A DNA stretch of 64,000 nt from JAXGXJ01 sp963816155 (GCA_963816155.1 CAWFJE010000002.1:456440-520439); one strand, 5' to 3'. Positions 25,286 to 34,063 are shown, counted from the first letter of the stretch. The notes: a model not told the origin generated them from the sequence alone. A program made the numbers and translations.

Positions 25286-26044
25286 TCAGCCTCCGCTCGA
25301 TGACGAGCTAAGCTCAGCTGTTGAGCCACTGTTGTAGATGACCGGCATCTGCCCCTTCCATCTATCCCACGTCTCCCGTTCCGTGACTAAAGCGGCCATG
25401 AAGTGGGCCACATTGATTCGACTGGTCCTCCCTGAATCGAAGATCGCGCTCCGGGTCGGCGAGGGATGGACTTCGTACGCCGTGACCGCCCCCTCGTCGA
25501 CCAGCGTATCCGGACGGACCGCGACCCACTCGATCCGCCCGTCCATTCTACCCACGTGGGTGCGGAGATAGTCGGCGGCCTCCTCGTTGTCCGCCTGAGG
25601 GGGCAGCACCAGGCGAAGCAGCCCCACAACCAGACTCTCGCCCCGGGACACCTTCTCCTCGAGATCGCGATTGCGGTTGCCTGCCGTGTTCATGAGCACG
25701 AACTTCACCGGCCGCTGGGGCTCGTGCGCTTTGACGGCAGCGCAGAGACGTCGGGTGGCATCGGTGACCAGTCTGCGCGGGCGCCCCCATATGCCTCTGA
25801 GATCAGGAGGATGGCCAAGGCAGCAAGCGACTGCGTCGCAGCCGCCTGAATGCTCGATCATCTCAGCGTCGGTGAGTTCCAACAGGCTCGCCTGGACGAT
25901 CGAGAGGCCGGAGTGATCCCGGGCGGCCTCGGGCAGCTTGTCAGCCGAGCGTACGATCACCCTGACATCGTGCCCACGATCCAGCAACTGCTGCACCAGC
26001 AGCCTTCCTGTCGCTCCGGTCGCTCCGACAACCAGGGTGGTCAA
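25286..26044 (-). CDS. NAD(P)-binding NmrA/SDR-like protein
   Basis: An atypical short-chain dehydrogenase of 252 aa. The N-terminus TTLVVGATGATGRLLVQQLL is the GxxGxxG motif of NmrA/NAD(P)H-binding proteins, followed by ADKLPEAARDHSGLSIVQASLL. The C-terminal half has IEWVAVRPDTLVDE and SRINVAHFMAALV, as in this family. It is the first gene of the oxidoreductase cluster, 40 bp before the MDR gene. It may be an oxidoreductase or a redox sensor. Confidence 0.82.
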   Translation of the reverse strand: MTTLVVGATGATGRLLVQQLLDRGHDVRVIVRSADKLPEAARDHSGLSIVQASLLELTDAEMIEHSGGCDAVACCLGHPPDLRGIWGRPRRLVTDATRRLCAAVKAHEPQRPVKFVLMNTAGNRNRDLEEKVSRGESLVVGLLRLVLPPQADNEEAADYLRTHVGRMDGRIEWVAVRPDTLVDEGAVTAYEVHPSPTRSAIFDSGRTSRINVAHFMAALVTERETWDRWKGQMPVIYNSGSTAELSSSSSGG

Positions 26045-26053
26045 GTGATCACC

Positions 26054-26566
26054 TCACGCGGTTCGTACCCCTTGTACCGAGCATACCACCCGGCTACGAA
26101 TCGTCCGGACCGCCGCCGTCTGACGGAGGGGACACAGGTACCGGCGGCGGGGAGGCCGTCTTGCCCGCGGTCCGCGCTGCACCTCTGCGCACCACTCCAG
26201 ACGCAACATCGAGAAGACGAACTCGAGATTCTCTGCTTCCTTCTTGCGGGCGGGCTTCGCATAGGCGCCCAGAAGCAGGTTCTCCATCACGGTCATCTCA
26301 GGAAACAGATGGCGTTCCTCCGAGATCAGCACCACGCCCATCTCGACGAGCTTGTGCGAGAGGAGGCCCTGGATCTCCCTTCCCTGAAAGCGGATGACGC
26401 CACTGGCCGGCTTCATCAGCCCGCAGATGGTCTTGAGCAGGGTGCTCTTTCCGTGGCCGTTCGGGCCGAAGATCGACACCAGTTGGCCCTCGCTTACCCG
26501 GAGGGAGACGTCGTGGATGGCCTGGTACACGCCGTAGAAGACGTTGATGTTCTCGACCTCAAGCAC
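26054..26566 (-). pseudogene. truncated LivF-type ABC ATPase
   Basis: A GTG start overlaps the stop of the upstream livG-like gene. The first 125 residues are a good LivF (VLEVENINVFYGVYQAIHDV, Walker A GPNGHGKST, Q-loop VVLISEERHLFPEMTVMENLLLG). After FVFSMLRLEW the sequence turns into Arg/Pro-rich non-homologous residues and stops. The signature motif, Walker B and H-loop are all missing, so it cannot hydrolyse ATP by itself. The permeases and binding protein of this second set are not in the window. Confidence 0.75.
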
Positions 26567-27296
26567 TCTTGCCCCCGACCAGACACTCGACGACCACCGG
26601 ATCCTCAACGACGGCGCGAGGCTCCCCCAGCCGGAGGGCTTGGCCGTTGTTCAGGACGAGCAGCCGGTCGCAGGAACGAGTCAAGGCGCTCATGAGGTGC
26701 TCGATCATGATCACCGTGAGGCCCCACTCCCTGTTGAGCCGTTGCAGCAAGGCGAGACTGAGTTCCGCCTCCACAGCGCTGAGACCGCCGAGAGCTTCGT
26801 CCAGCACTATCAGGCGCGGCCGAGTGGCCAGAGCCGACGCCAACACCGTAAGCTTCTTGTCGTAGAGCTTGAAGGAGGACACCAGGCGGTCCTCTTTGCC
26901 CTCCAGCCCCACGAAGGCGATGAGGTCACGCAGATCCCTCCAGGGAGCCTGCCGAACGCCGTTGCTCGCGTGCCCCTTGGCCCCGAAATACTCACCGATA
27001 CGCAGGTTCTGCACCACGGTCATCGACTGAAAGGGTTGTGGGAGCTGGAAGGTGCGGGCCACACCGAGATGGGTCACCCGATGGACCGGGAGGCCATCGA
27101 TGCGCCTCCCGTCCAGGAAGATGCGGCCCGAACCGTGGAGGAATCCAGAAATGAGGTTGAACACGGTCGTCTTGCCCGCGCCATTAGGCCCGGCGATGCC
27201 GAAGACCTCGCCCTCCTCTATCTCGAAGGAGAGGTCGTCCACCGCGGCGAGCTCGCCGAAGCGCTGGGTAACATTCTCAAGGGCGAGCAAGGCCAT
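26559..27296 (-). CDS. orphan LivG-type ABC ATPase
   Basis: A 245-aa ABC ATPase with Walker A GPNGAGKTTVFN, Walker B LIVLDEALGGLS and H-loop VIMIEHLMSALTRSCDR. The usual signature (LSGGQ-like) is replaced by SSFKLYDKKLTVLASAL, which would weaken ATP hydrolysis. Together with the truncated LivF gene behind it, this looks like the decaying remainder of a second Liv transporter. Confidence 0.8.
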   Translation of the reverse strand: MALLALENVTQRFGELAAVDDLSFEIEEGEVFGIAGPNGAGKTTVFNLISGFLHGSGRIFLDGRRIDGLPVHRVTHLGVARTFQLPQPFQSMTVVQNLRIGEYFGAKGHASNGVRQAPWRDLRDLIAFVGLEGKEDRLVSSFKLYDKKLTVLASALATRPRLIVLDEALGGLSAVEAELSLALLQRLNREWGLTVIMIEHLMSALTRSCDRLLVLNNGQALRLGEPRAVVEDPVVVECLVGGKSA

Positions 27297-27335
27297 GCGA
27301 AGGTCCTCGGTCCGTTCTTTCTATCCTGGTTCGAC

Positions 27336-27686
27336 CTACCGTGCCCTCACTATTTGGCCGGCCACGCACACATACTTTGGACCCACATTGCAGCGGCCGC
27401 AGATACCGATGCCGCACTTCATGCGCTTCTCAAGGGTGGTGTAGGTCTGCTCGTCGGTGAATCCCAGCTTACGGAAGCTCATGAGAGAGAACTTGATCAT
27501 GATGGGCGGACCGCAGAGCACGGCGATGCTGTCGGCCGGATCGGGGTTCATCTTCTCGAGGATGGCCGGCACTAGGCCCACCTCGCACTGCCAGCCGTCG
27601 CACTCGCGGTCGATCGGCGAGATATACTCGTTCGACGAAGTGAGACCGCTGAGAGGAGACCCATGAAGCTGAAGATAGTGGTCCAC
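27336..27686 (-). pseudogene. duplicated 3' fragment of flxA
   Basis: Residues IDRECDGWQCEVGLVPAI through the 2Fe-2S-type cysteines (CGIGICGRCNVGPKYVCV) repeat those of flxA at 28.2-28.5 kb, but the NAD/FAD-binding part is absent and the last residues differ (AGQIVRAR). The first 24 or so codons of the open frame come from unrelated DNA that overlaps hicB. It is a partial gene copy, not a functional subunit. Confidence 0.8.
27362..27614. repeat. 253-bp direct repeat, copy 1
   Basis: Identical to 28201-28453 except one base (A at 27405, G at 28244). The offset is exactly 839 bp. The repeat covers the 3' coding part of flxA. Copies 1 and 2 bracket the hicBA genes. Confidence 0.93.
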
Positions 27687-27866
27687 GAGGCAGAAGAGGG
27701 TGGGTTCTGGGCTGAGGTTCCGGCCATCCCGGGTTGCTGCGCCCAGGGTGAGACCTTCGAAGAACTGCTTGAGAACCTTTACGAGGCCGTTGAGGGCTGC
27801 CTATCGATCGATATCGCCACCGTGGAAACGGGCGAACGTGATCGGGTTCTAGAAATCGCTGTATGA
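27663..27866 (+). CDS. hicB: HicB-family antitoxin
   Basis: A 67-aa HicB-like partial RNase H fold: MKLKIVVHEAEEGGFWAEVP, then AIPGCCAQGETFEELLENLYEAVEGCL, the family pattern. No C-terminal DNA-binding domain is attached, as in short HicB forms. The start is backed by GAGAGGAGACCC. It lies upstream of and overlaps hicA by ATGA, the antitoxin-first order. It would bind HicA and repress the operon, although the short form may need another repressor. Confidence 0.88.
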   Translation: MKLKIVVHEAEEGGFWAEVPAIPGCCAQGETFEELLENLYEAVEGCLSIDIATVETGERDRVLEIAV

Positions 27867-28069
27867 GTCCGCTATCTGGACGCGACTTTGCACGAGCAGT
27901 CGAACGCAAAGGCTGGACTTTGCTCCGCGTCCAGGGGAGTCACCACATCTATGGCAAGGAAGGCAGCATGGTGCGGCTTTCCGTGCCCATTCATGGGAAC
28001 AAGCCCCTCAAGGCAGGTCTGCTCCGCCACCTCATGAACCTGGCCGATCTGTCGGAGGAGGATGTGTAA
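27863..28069 (+). CDS. hicA: HicA-family mRNA interferase toxin
   Basis: A 68-aa dsRBD-like HicA toxin with SGRDFARAVERKGWTLLRVQ, GSHHIYGKEG (the catalytic-His region), VPIHGNKPLKAGLLRHLM and DLSEEDV, all in the family order. It would cleave mRNA when free of HicB. The gene starts inside the hicB stop codon. The pair is on the plus strand between two copies of flxA sequence, opposite the surrounding operon. Confidence 0.9.
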   Translation: MSPLSGRDFARAVERKGWTLLRVQGSHHIYGKEGSMVRLSVPIHGNKPLKAGLLRHLMNLADLSEEDV

Positions 28070-28147
28070 GTCCTCCCGGCCCCAGTTCATGGGCCTCCGG
28101 GGCGTCCACACACCTCACACCAGCGGCGGCCCGGTTGGCGGTCACCG

Positions 28148-29071
28148 CTACAGCTCGTCCGGCAACTCCCCCAACTCGGCCATGGTGAACACGGGCCCAT
28201 CCACGCACACATACTTTGGACCCACATTGCAGCGGCCGCAGATGCCGATGCCGCACTTCATGCGCTTCTCAAGGGTGGTGTAGGTCTGCTCGTCGGTGAA
28301 TCCCAGCTTACGGAAGCTCATGAGAGAGAACTTGATCATGATGGGCGGACCGCAGAGCACGGCGATGCTGTCGGCCGGATCGGGGTTCATCTTCTCGAGG
28401 ATGGCCGGCACTAGGCCCACCTCGCACTGCCAGCCGTCGCACTCGCGGTCGATGGTCTGAGTGAGGTCCACGTCGGGACGCGCCTCCCAGATCTTGATGT
28501 CTTCCTGATAGGTGAAGTTCTGCGGAGCGGTGGCGCCGTAGAGGATGGAGACGCCTTGATAGTCTTCCCGATGCTCGAGCGTGTACTCGATTGTGGCCTT
28601 GAGCGCCGCCGAGCCGATGCCACCCATGACGAAGAGGATCCTCTTGCCCTTCCAGTCCTGCACCGGAAAGCCGCAGCCCATGGGGGCGCGGATGCCCACT
28701 TTGTCGCCCTCGGACAGGTTGTGAAGCGCCTTGGTCACCTCGCCGGCGCGCATCACCGAGAACTGGATGAACTCCTTCTCGGACGGCCGTGACGTGATGG
28801 CGAAGGTCGACTCGCCTATGCCGAAGACGCCCAGTTGACCCACCTGGCCGGGGGCGAAAGAGAAGCTCTCTTGAACGGCCGTGTCGTCGAAGCGCAAGCG
28901 GAAGGTCTTGATGTTGGAGGTCTCCTGGATGATCTGGACCACCGTGGCGATCTCGGGCAGGTACGGATTGCCGGCCTGCTTACCCGCGCGGGCCGTGGTG
29001 GCACCGGCGACTACGTCGGAGGCGGTGAGGCGGGCCTTTTCCTGGCCGTTGCCGTTGGCCTTCTCAGCCAT
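28148..29071 (-). CDS. flxA: FlxA-like FAD/NAD(P)-binding oxidoreductase subunit
   Basis: A 307-aa subunit of the HydG/PyrK/FlxA kind. An Ala-rich N-terminus of about 35 residues is followed by a flavin domain (TFRLRFDD, SFAPGQVGQLGVFGIGESTFAIT) and an NAD motif (RILFVMGGIGSAALKATIEY). A C-terminal cysteine set CGIGICGRCNVGPKYVCVDGPVF would bind a 2Fe-2S cluster. It starts immediately after the flxB stop, with AAGGAGG overlapping it. It is expected to oxidise NAD(P)H and feed electrons to the other Flx subunits and HdrABC. Its 3' third is duplicated at 27.36-27.61 kb. Confidence 0.87.
   Translation of the reverse strand: MAEKANGNGQEKARLTASDVVAGATTARAGKQAGNPYLPEIATVVQIIQETSNIKTFRLRFDDTAVQESFSFAPGQVGQLGVFGIGESTFAITSRPSEKEFIQFSVMRAGEVTKALHNLSEGDKVGIRAPMGCGFPVQDWKGKRILFVMGGIGSAALKATIEYTLEHREDYQGVSILYGATAPQNFTYQEDIKIWEARPDVDLTQTIDRECDGWQCEVGLVPAILEKMNPDPADSIAVLCGPPIMIKFSLMSFRKLGFTDEQTYTTLEKRMKCGIGICGRCNVGPKYVCVDGPVFTMAELGELPDEL
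28201..28453. repeat. 253-bp direct repeat, copy 2 (native flxA copy)
   Basis: The in-gene partner of 27362-27614, with one mismatch. This copy lies within the complete flxA and is therefore probably the source. Confidence 0.93.
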
Positions 29072-30358
29072 CTAAGCCTCCTTCTCTTCGGTCGGAGAGG
29101 GCGCGGTGGACGGCTGGTCCGCGACAGCGGGCGCAGGAGCCGCATGCGACGCACTCGGGGCGGCGGCCGGCACCAACTCCTCGGCCGCCAACGCCGCGGC
29201 CGGGTCGGCGGAGCCCATCACCCGCAACACCTCGCGGATGTCGATCCGTGTGGGGCAATGCATGACGCAGCGGCCACAGCCGGAACAGAGCAGACTGTCG
29301 TATTTGTCCGGGTAGTACCAGAACTTGTGGCTGAAGCGGTTACGGAAGCGGTTGGACTTCTGCGCCCGCGGATTGTGCCCCGAGGTCTCCTCGGTATACA
29401 TGGGGTTGAAGCAGTTGTCCCACACTCGGTAGCGCTCGCCCACGGTCTCGACGATCTCGTCATTGATGGAGAAGCAGTAGCAGTTGGGGCACACATACGT
29501 GCAGGTGCCGCAGGAGATGCAGCGCATCGCCAGGTCGTGCCACTGCTGAGCCTCGATGTTGTCGTGGAGATGGTCGCGGATGCCTTCCGACTCGAAAGGT
29601 ATGTCGACCTTCGCGGCCGCCGCGTCTTTGACCGCCGTCGCGGCGTCGACCTGGGTCGCGGCCGCGCCTGCGAACCCAGAGAAATCGAGCGCCATCTCGC
29701 CCTTGCCGGTGAGCGCTTCGGCGATGAAGCCACCCTCCACCTGGGTGAAGAGAGCATCCACGCCCTCCGTGCCTGCCGGACTGCCACCAACAGGGGTGCA
29801 GAAGCAGGTGGAACGCGGATCGCGGCAGGTCACGGCCAGCAGGGTGGTGGCCTCACGCCGCGCATTGTAGAGCGGGTCGAAGTAGAAGCCGCCATAGCCG
29901 GCGAACACATTGTCGGTCTGGACGAAGCCGCGGGCGTCGCAGGGACGCAGCCCAAAGACGACCTGGGCTGGGGCCTCGTTCACGGGCTGCACGTCCACGG
30001 TCTCGTGGGGGATGGCCACAGTCGGAGGCGCGGCCTCGCCCGCAACCGCCGCGTCCTCGTCAGGCGCCGCGCCCTCGGCCGCGGCCGCCGCTGAGTCGTC
30101 ACCGGCAGCGGCACGCGCCGCCTCGCCCGGCTCCTCCATCCGATAGCGGAACTTGAGAAACGTCTCGCACTGCGGGAACACCCATTCTTTGGGCGACTGC
30201 TTGGCCAGCAGGACGTCGAGTTCGACCTCCTTGCCCGGCTCCCATACCTCGTACTGCACCACGCCGTCGGTCTTGACCGGCGCCACTACCCGAGCCTTCT
30301 CGGCCAGGTGCGCCAGGAAGGCCGGCAGCCGATCCTGCTCTAAGTATCTGATCGCCAT
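29072..30358 (-). CDS. FlxB-like 4Fe-4S dicluster subunit (HydB/AsrA family)
   Basis: A 428-aa iron-sulfur protein from the ATG preceded by GGAGGGACG. The N-terminal half matches the HydB/AsrA family (FPQCETFLKFRYR, VVFGLRPCDARGFVQTDNVFAG, DPLYNARREATTLLAV, CFCTPVGGSPAG). An Ala/Glu/Pro-rich insert lies near residues 100-145. Two ferredoxin motifs follow (CISCGTCTYVCPNCYCF and CSGCGRCVMHCP). A second Ala/Pro-rich tail ends the protein. It is the likely electron wire between FlxA and FlxC/FlxD. Naming it B rather than C rests on order only. Confidence 0.82.
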   Translation of the reverse strand: MAIRYLEQDRLPAFLAHLAEKARVVAPVKTDGVVQYEVWEPGKEVELDVLLAKQSPKEWVFPQCETFLKFRYRMEEPGEAARAAAGDDSAAAAAEGAAPDEDAAVAGEAAPPTVAIPHETVDVQPVNEAPAQVVFGLRPCDARGFVQTDNVFAGYGGFYFDPLYNARREATTLLAVTCRDPRSTCFCTPVGGSPAGTEGVDALFTQVEGGFIAEALTGKGEMALDFSGFAGAAATQVDAATAVKDAAAAKVDIPFESEGIRDHLHDNIEAQQWHDLAMRCISCGTCTYVCPNCYCFSINDEIVETVGERYRVWDNCFNPMYTEETSGHNPRAQKSNRFRNRFSHKFWYYPDKYDSLLCSGCGRCVMHCPTRIDIREVLRVMGSADPAAALAAEELVPAAAPSASHAAPAPAVADQPSTAPSPTEEKEA

Positions 30359-30532
30359 CGTCCCTCCATTGAGCCTCTCGGGAACCAAGCCGCGGCCTCC
30401 AGGCAGCACTGGACGGCACGATACGGCGTCCTCGGTCGCTCACATAGCGCTGCTATGCTCGCTCGCTGCGTCCTTCTCTCGCGCATATCCAGCGCATCCT
30501 GGCGGCGGGGCTTCATTCCCGACAGGCTCCTT
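30359..30532 (-). other. gap inside the flx operon
   Basis: A 174-bp non-coding stretch interrupts an operon whose other genes mostly overlap by 4 bp. It holds the flxB ribosome-binding site and a small dyad CATAGC-GCT-GCTATG (30443-30457). An internal promoter or RNA processing site is possible, but I see no clear motif. Confidence 0.4.
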
Positions 30533-31504
30533 TCAGTCGCCGAACGCGTCTTCGATCTTGAACGTCTGAAACACCGGCTTCTCACCCAGCTTGGCGCCCG
30601 GCTCGAAAGCGAACATGTCGTAGATCTCCTTGTTCATCTTCCGATGCAGTAGGTAGAGCGGGATCTCCACCGGACAGGCCCGATCGCAGGCACCGCAGGA
30701 CGGACAACGGCCGGCCACATGCATCATGTGCACCATCTGGAAGAGCAGATTCTCCTTGGTACCCACCTTCTGCGCCACGAGTTCGGGCTGGCGCGAGCGG
30801 TTCACGCACTTGTCCCAGCAGTAGCACACGGGACAGACGTTGATGCACGCGAAGCAGCGAACGCACGTGGAGTAGACCTTCTCCAGCACCGCCTGCTTCT
30901 CGTCGTCGGAGAGGTTCTCGTAATCCTCGAGGTCGCTCCAATCGGGCGGGGTCTCGTCGCGGTCGGCCTCCTTTTCCAGGGGCCCCGCCGTGTCGTCCGA
31001 ATAGATGGCGTTCGGATAGCGACAGCGGCCGCACACATCGAGCAGGACCGTGTCTTGGGCAAATTCTTTCGTCTCTCCCCGACGGGTACTGACAACCACC
31101 CGCCCCCGTTCCGGGAAAGTGATGTCCACGAGCTCGTCGGCGAACTCCTTCTCCAGCTTGCGTCGGTCGACGATGCCGTCGCAGGGGACGCCCACCACGT
31201 AGAGCTTGTCCTTGTCGACCAACTCCTCCTGCAGCAGCGCCACCAACGTGCGGCTGTCGCAACCCTTCACGCACACGCCGATCTTGGCGCCGGGCGGGTC
31301 GGGCATGTTGCGCTTGAGAAAGGTGACCAGGTTGTGGTGGCACAGCGGGTTCCAGACGAGTTGGTCCACCTCGGCGGCAGCGCGCACGAAGGCAGGGACG
31401 ACCTCTGAGGAGTTGTGCCCCTCCTTCCAGCCGATGAAGTAATCGCAGCGGCCGTCGGCGAGCGCCTTGGCGGCGAACTCGCGGATGTGGTCCTGGCGGC
31501 TCAC
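30533..31504 (-). CDS. FlxC-like 4Fe-4S dicluster subunit
   Basis: A 323-aa iron-sulfur protein. The N-terminal half has IGVCVKGCDSRTLVALLQEEL and VVGVPCDGIVD, as in F420-hydrogenase/AsrA-like beta proteins, then DVCGRCRYPNAI. Two ferredoxin-type motifs follow: CVRCFACINVCPVCYCWDKC and CPSCGACDRACPVEIPLYLL. Its ATG overlaps the flxD stop (ATGA). It would pass electrons between the NAD-binding module and FlxD/HdrA. The B/C assignment relative to the downstream gene is by order only. Confidence 0.82.
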   Translation of the reverse strand: MSRQDHIREFAAKALADGRCDYFIGWKEGHNSSEVVPAFVRAAAEVDQLVWNPLCHHNLVTFLKRNMPDPPGAKIGVCVKGCDSRTLVALLQEELVDKDKLYVVGVPCDGIVDRRKLEKEFADELVDITFPERGRVVVSTRRGETKEFAQDTVLLDVCGRCRYPNAIYSDDTAGPLEKEADRDETPPDWSDLEDYENLSDDEKQAVLEKVYSTCVRCFACINVCPVCYCWDKCVNRSRQPELVAQKVGTKENLLFQMVHMMHVAGRCPSCGACDRACPVEIPLYLLHRKMNKEIYDMFAFEPGAKLGEKPVFQTFKIEDAFGD

Positions 31505-32081
31505 AGAGCCCTCCCCTCACGGGGGCCCAGCTTCTGTACGCCGGCCACGAAATCGGTGATCACCTGCTGCCAGCGCGCGCCCTCGGAGGCCGAGATCCAG
31601 GTCCACTTGAAGCGCTCCTTGGGGATGCCCAAGTGGTGGATCATGCGCTCCATGAGCTCGAACTTGCGCCGGGCGTAGTAGTTGCCTTCGGAGTAGTGGC
31701 AGTCGCCGGGATGGCAGCCGCTGATGAGCACCCCGTCGGCCCCTTTTTCGAAGGCCTTGAGGGCAAAGAGCGGGTCGATACGGCCCGTGCAGGGTACGCG
31801 CACCAGCCGCACGTTGGCAGGCTGCTTGAAGCGCCCCACCCCGGCGGTGTCGGCGCCGGCATAGCTGCACCAGTTGCAGACGATGCCGATGATCTTGACC
31901 GGGCGGGTGCCCGCGGACGCGTCCGCTGCCCCAGCCCCGGCGGTGGCGGCGGCGCGGCCTGGAGCGTCGGCCGTGGCGGTGCCGGCGGCTGGCTCGGGCC
32001 GCTCGCGGCGGTGGCGGCTTCGGCCACAGCGGTCGCTGCGCTCTGGGCGCCCTGGTCTTGTGTTTCTTCAGCCACGTTCAC
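31501..32081 (-). CDS. flxD: FlxD/MvhD-like hydrogenase iron-sulfur subunit with N-terminal Ala-rich tail (one frameshift)
   Basis: The MvhD delta-subunit core is complete: VKIIGIVCNWCSYAGADTAG, RLVRVPCTGRIDP, then GCHPGDCHYSEGNYYARRKF. These cysteines bind a 2Fe-2S cluster and link to HdrA. The ATG at 32081 overlaps the hdrA stop (ATGA), and MNVAEETQDQGAQSAATAVAE leads into an Ala/Pro-rich tail of about 50 residues. The tail and core are in different frames, with the slip around 32000-32015 inside a GCC/GCG repeat. A one-base indel restores one 190-aa protein. No start codon precedes the core in its own frame, so the slip is probably a sequence error. Confidence 0.8.
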
Positions 32082-34063
32082 CGCCTTTCTTCATAGGAGG
32101 TTGCGAGGAGCGCTTCCTCGATCTGGTCGAGGATGGCGTCCGTCGGGAATCCCTTGAGCGCGATGCAGTTGACCGGGCAGGTGGCGACGCACACGCCACA
32201 GCCCTGGCACACGGTCTCGATGACGTGGCTCTTGAAGTCGCCCGGGCGCACCTCCTGCTTCTCCGGGGCGCTGAACGGGCAGACCTCGATGCACTTCCAG
32301 CAAGAGACGCAGTCCTTCTGACCCACCACGGCGATCATGGGGCTGGTCTTGAGTTTGTCCTTGGCCAACAGACCGATGACCTTGGAAGCCGTCCCCGAAG
32401 CCTGAGCCACCGTGGAGGGGATGTCCTTGGGCGCCTGACAGGCTCCGGCAAGGAAGACACCGGCCGTGTTGGTCTCCACCGGGCGCAACTTGGGATGGCC
32501 CTCTTTGAAGAAGCCGAACTCGTCGTAGGAGATGTTCAACTTCTGAGCCAACTCCTTCGCGCCCTCGGCAGCGGTTATGCCGCTCGCGAGCACGACCAGG
32601 TCCGCGGCGATCTCCACCTGCTCGCCCAGCAGGGTGTCCATGCCGCGCACCATGACCTTGCCGTCTTCCTCGTAGAGCTTGGAGACGCGGCCGCGCACGT
32701 ATTTGACGCCATACTCCGTCTGCACGCGCTTGATGAACTCCTCGTAGCCCTTACCGCCGGCGCGGATGTCGATGTAGAAGACGTAGACCTCGGTATCCAT
32801 GCCCACGTGGTCTTTGGTGAGCAGGGCCTGCTTGCCCGTGTACATGCAGCACACGCTGGAGCAGTAAGGCCGCCCCACCGACTCATCGCGCGAGCCCACG
32901 CACTGGATGAACACCACCGTCTTGGGCGCCTCGCCGTTCGACAGCCTTTTGACGTGACCGCCGTAGGGACCGGAGGCGTTGAGCATGCGTTCATACTGGA
33001 TACCGGAGATGACGTCCTTGATATGGCCGGAGCCATACTCGTGGTAGTACTTCTCCCAAGGGAAGGTGTCCAGGCCGGTAGCCACCACGATCGCGCCGAA
33101 ACGCTTCTCGACGATCTCTTCCTTCTGCTCGTAGTCGATGGCATCGGCCGGGCAGACGCGCTCGCACACCCGGCACTTACCCTGCGTGAACCAGCGGCAG
33201 TAGTCCACCTGGATGGCGGCGCGTTTGGGCACCGCCTGCGGGAAGGGGATGTAGATGGCTTTGGTCGGTTCCAACCCCTGGTTGAAGGCGTCGGGGGCCT
33301 TCGCCGGGCACTTCTGCACGCACAGTTCGCAGCCGATGCACTTGGTCCAGTCGACCATGGCCGCCTTCTTGCGGATGTCCACGGTGAAGTTGCCCACGTA
33401 CCCGGAGACCTTGTCCACCTCGCAGTAGGCCATGACCTCTATGTTCTCGTGCTGGGAACAGTCCACCATGCGCGGCGTGAGGATGCAGGCCGAGCAGTCG
33501 ATGGTGGGGAAGGTCTTGTCCAGCTTGGCCATGGTCCCACCGATGGTGGTCTCCTTCTCCACGATGGTGACCTTGAGGCCGGCGTCGGCCAGGTCGAGTG
33601 CGGCCTGGATGCCGGCCACCCCGCCCCCGATGATGAGGACTTCCTTGTTGACCTCCACCTCGTTGGAGTAGAGAGGCTCGAGCTGGCGAGACTTGGCCAC
33701 GGCCATGCGCACGATATCCCAGGCCTTTTCGGTAGCCACAGGGATGTCGGTGTGGATCCAGGAGCAATGCTCGCGGATGTTGGCCATCTCGAAGAGATAG
33801 GGGTTCAGCCCCCCGCCCTCGACGCAGCGCCGGAAGGTCACCTCGTGCATGTGTGGCGAGCAGGCGGCTACGACCACGCGGTCGAGCTTCTTCTCTTCGA
33901 TGGCCTTCTGGATGGCCGCCTGGCCCGGCTCGGAGCACGTGTACATGATGTCCTCGGCGTGAACGACGTCCTTGAGGCCCAGAGCCCTCTGAGCCACGTC
34001 GGCCACATCCACGGTGGCAGCGATGTTGGTGCCGCAATGGCAGACGAAGACCCCGATCCTCAT
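32078..34063 (-). CDS. hdrA: heterodisulfide reductase subunit A-like bifurcating flavoprotein
   Basis: A 661-aa HdrA. The N-terminal cluster domain is MRIGVFVCHCGTNI. The FAD motif is VLIIGGGVAGIQAALDLA, followed by the HdrA cysteine block DCSACILTPRMVDC. Ferredoxin motifs are CIGCELCVQKCP, CRVCERVCPADAI, CVSCWKCIEVCP and CQGCGVCVATCPVNCI. HdrA is the flavin centre that bifurcates electrons between a disulfide-type acceptor (via HdrBC) and ferredoxin. No in-frame TGA (selenocysteine) is seen. It overlaps hdrB and flxD by 4 bp on each side. Confidence 0.93.
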   Translation of the reverse strand: MRIGVFVCHCGTNIAATVDVADVAQRALGLKDVVHAEDIMYTCSEPGQAAIQKAIEEKKLDRVVVAACSPHMHEVTFRRCVEGGGLNPYLFEMANIREHCSWIHTDIPVATEKAWDIVRMAVAKSRQLEPLYSNEVEVNKEVLIIGGGVAGIQAALDLADAGLKVTIVEKETTIGGTMAKLDKTFPTIDCSACILTPRMVDCSQHENIEVMAYCEVDKVSGYVGNFTVDIRKKAAMVDWTKCIGCELCVQKCPAKAPDAFNQGLEPTKAIYIPFPQAVPKRAAIQVDYCRWFTQGKCRVCERVCPADAIDYEQKEEIVEKRFGAIVVATGLDTFPWEKYYHEYGSGHIKDVISGIQYERMLNASGPYGGHVKRLSNGEAPKTVVFIQCVGSRDESVGRPYCSSVCCMYTGKQALLTKDHVGMDTEVYVFYIDIRAGGKGYEEFIKRVQTEYGVKYVRGRVSKLYEEDGKVMVRGMDTLLGEQVEIAADLVVLASGITAAEGAKELAQKLNISYDEFGFFKEGHPKLRPVETNTAGVFLAGACQAPKDIPSTVAQASGTASKVIGLLAKDKLKTSPMIAVVGQKDCVSCWKCIEVCPFSAPEKQEVRPGDFKSHVIETVCQGCGVCVATCPVNCIALKGFPTDAILDQIEEALLATSYEERR

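Noticed and set aside
27336..27686. The flxA fragment as a short functional ferredoxin-like gene
   Set aside because: It lacks the flavin/NAD domain, its first codons are unrelated DNA, and the rest duplicates flxA.
30443..30457. CATAGC-GCT-GCTATG dyad as an operator
   Set aside because: Only six bases per arm inside a GC-rich gap, with no nearby promoter, so it may be chance.
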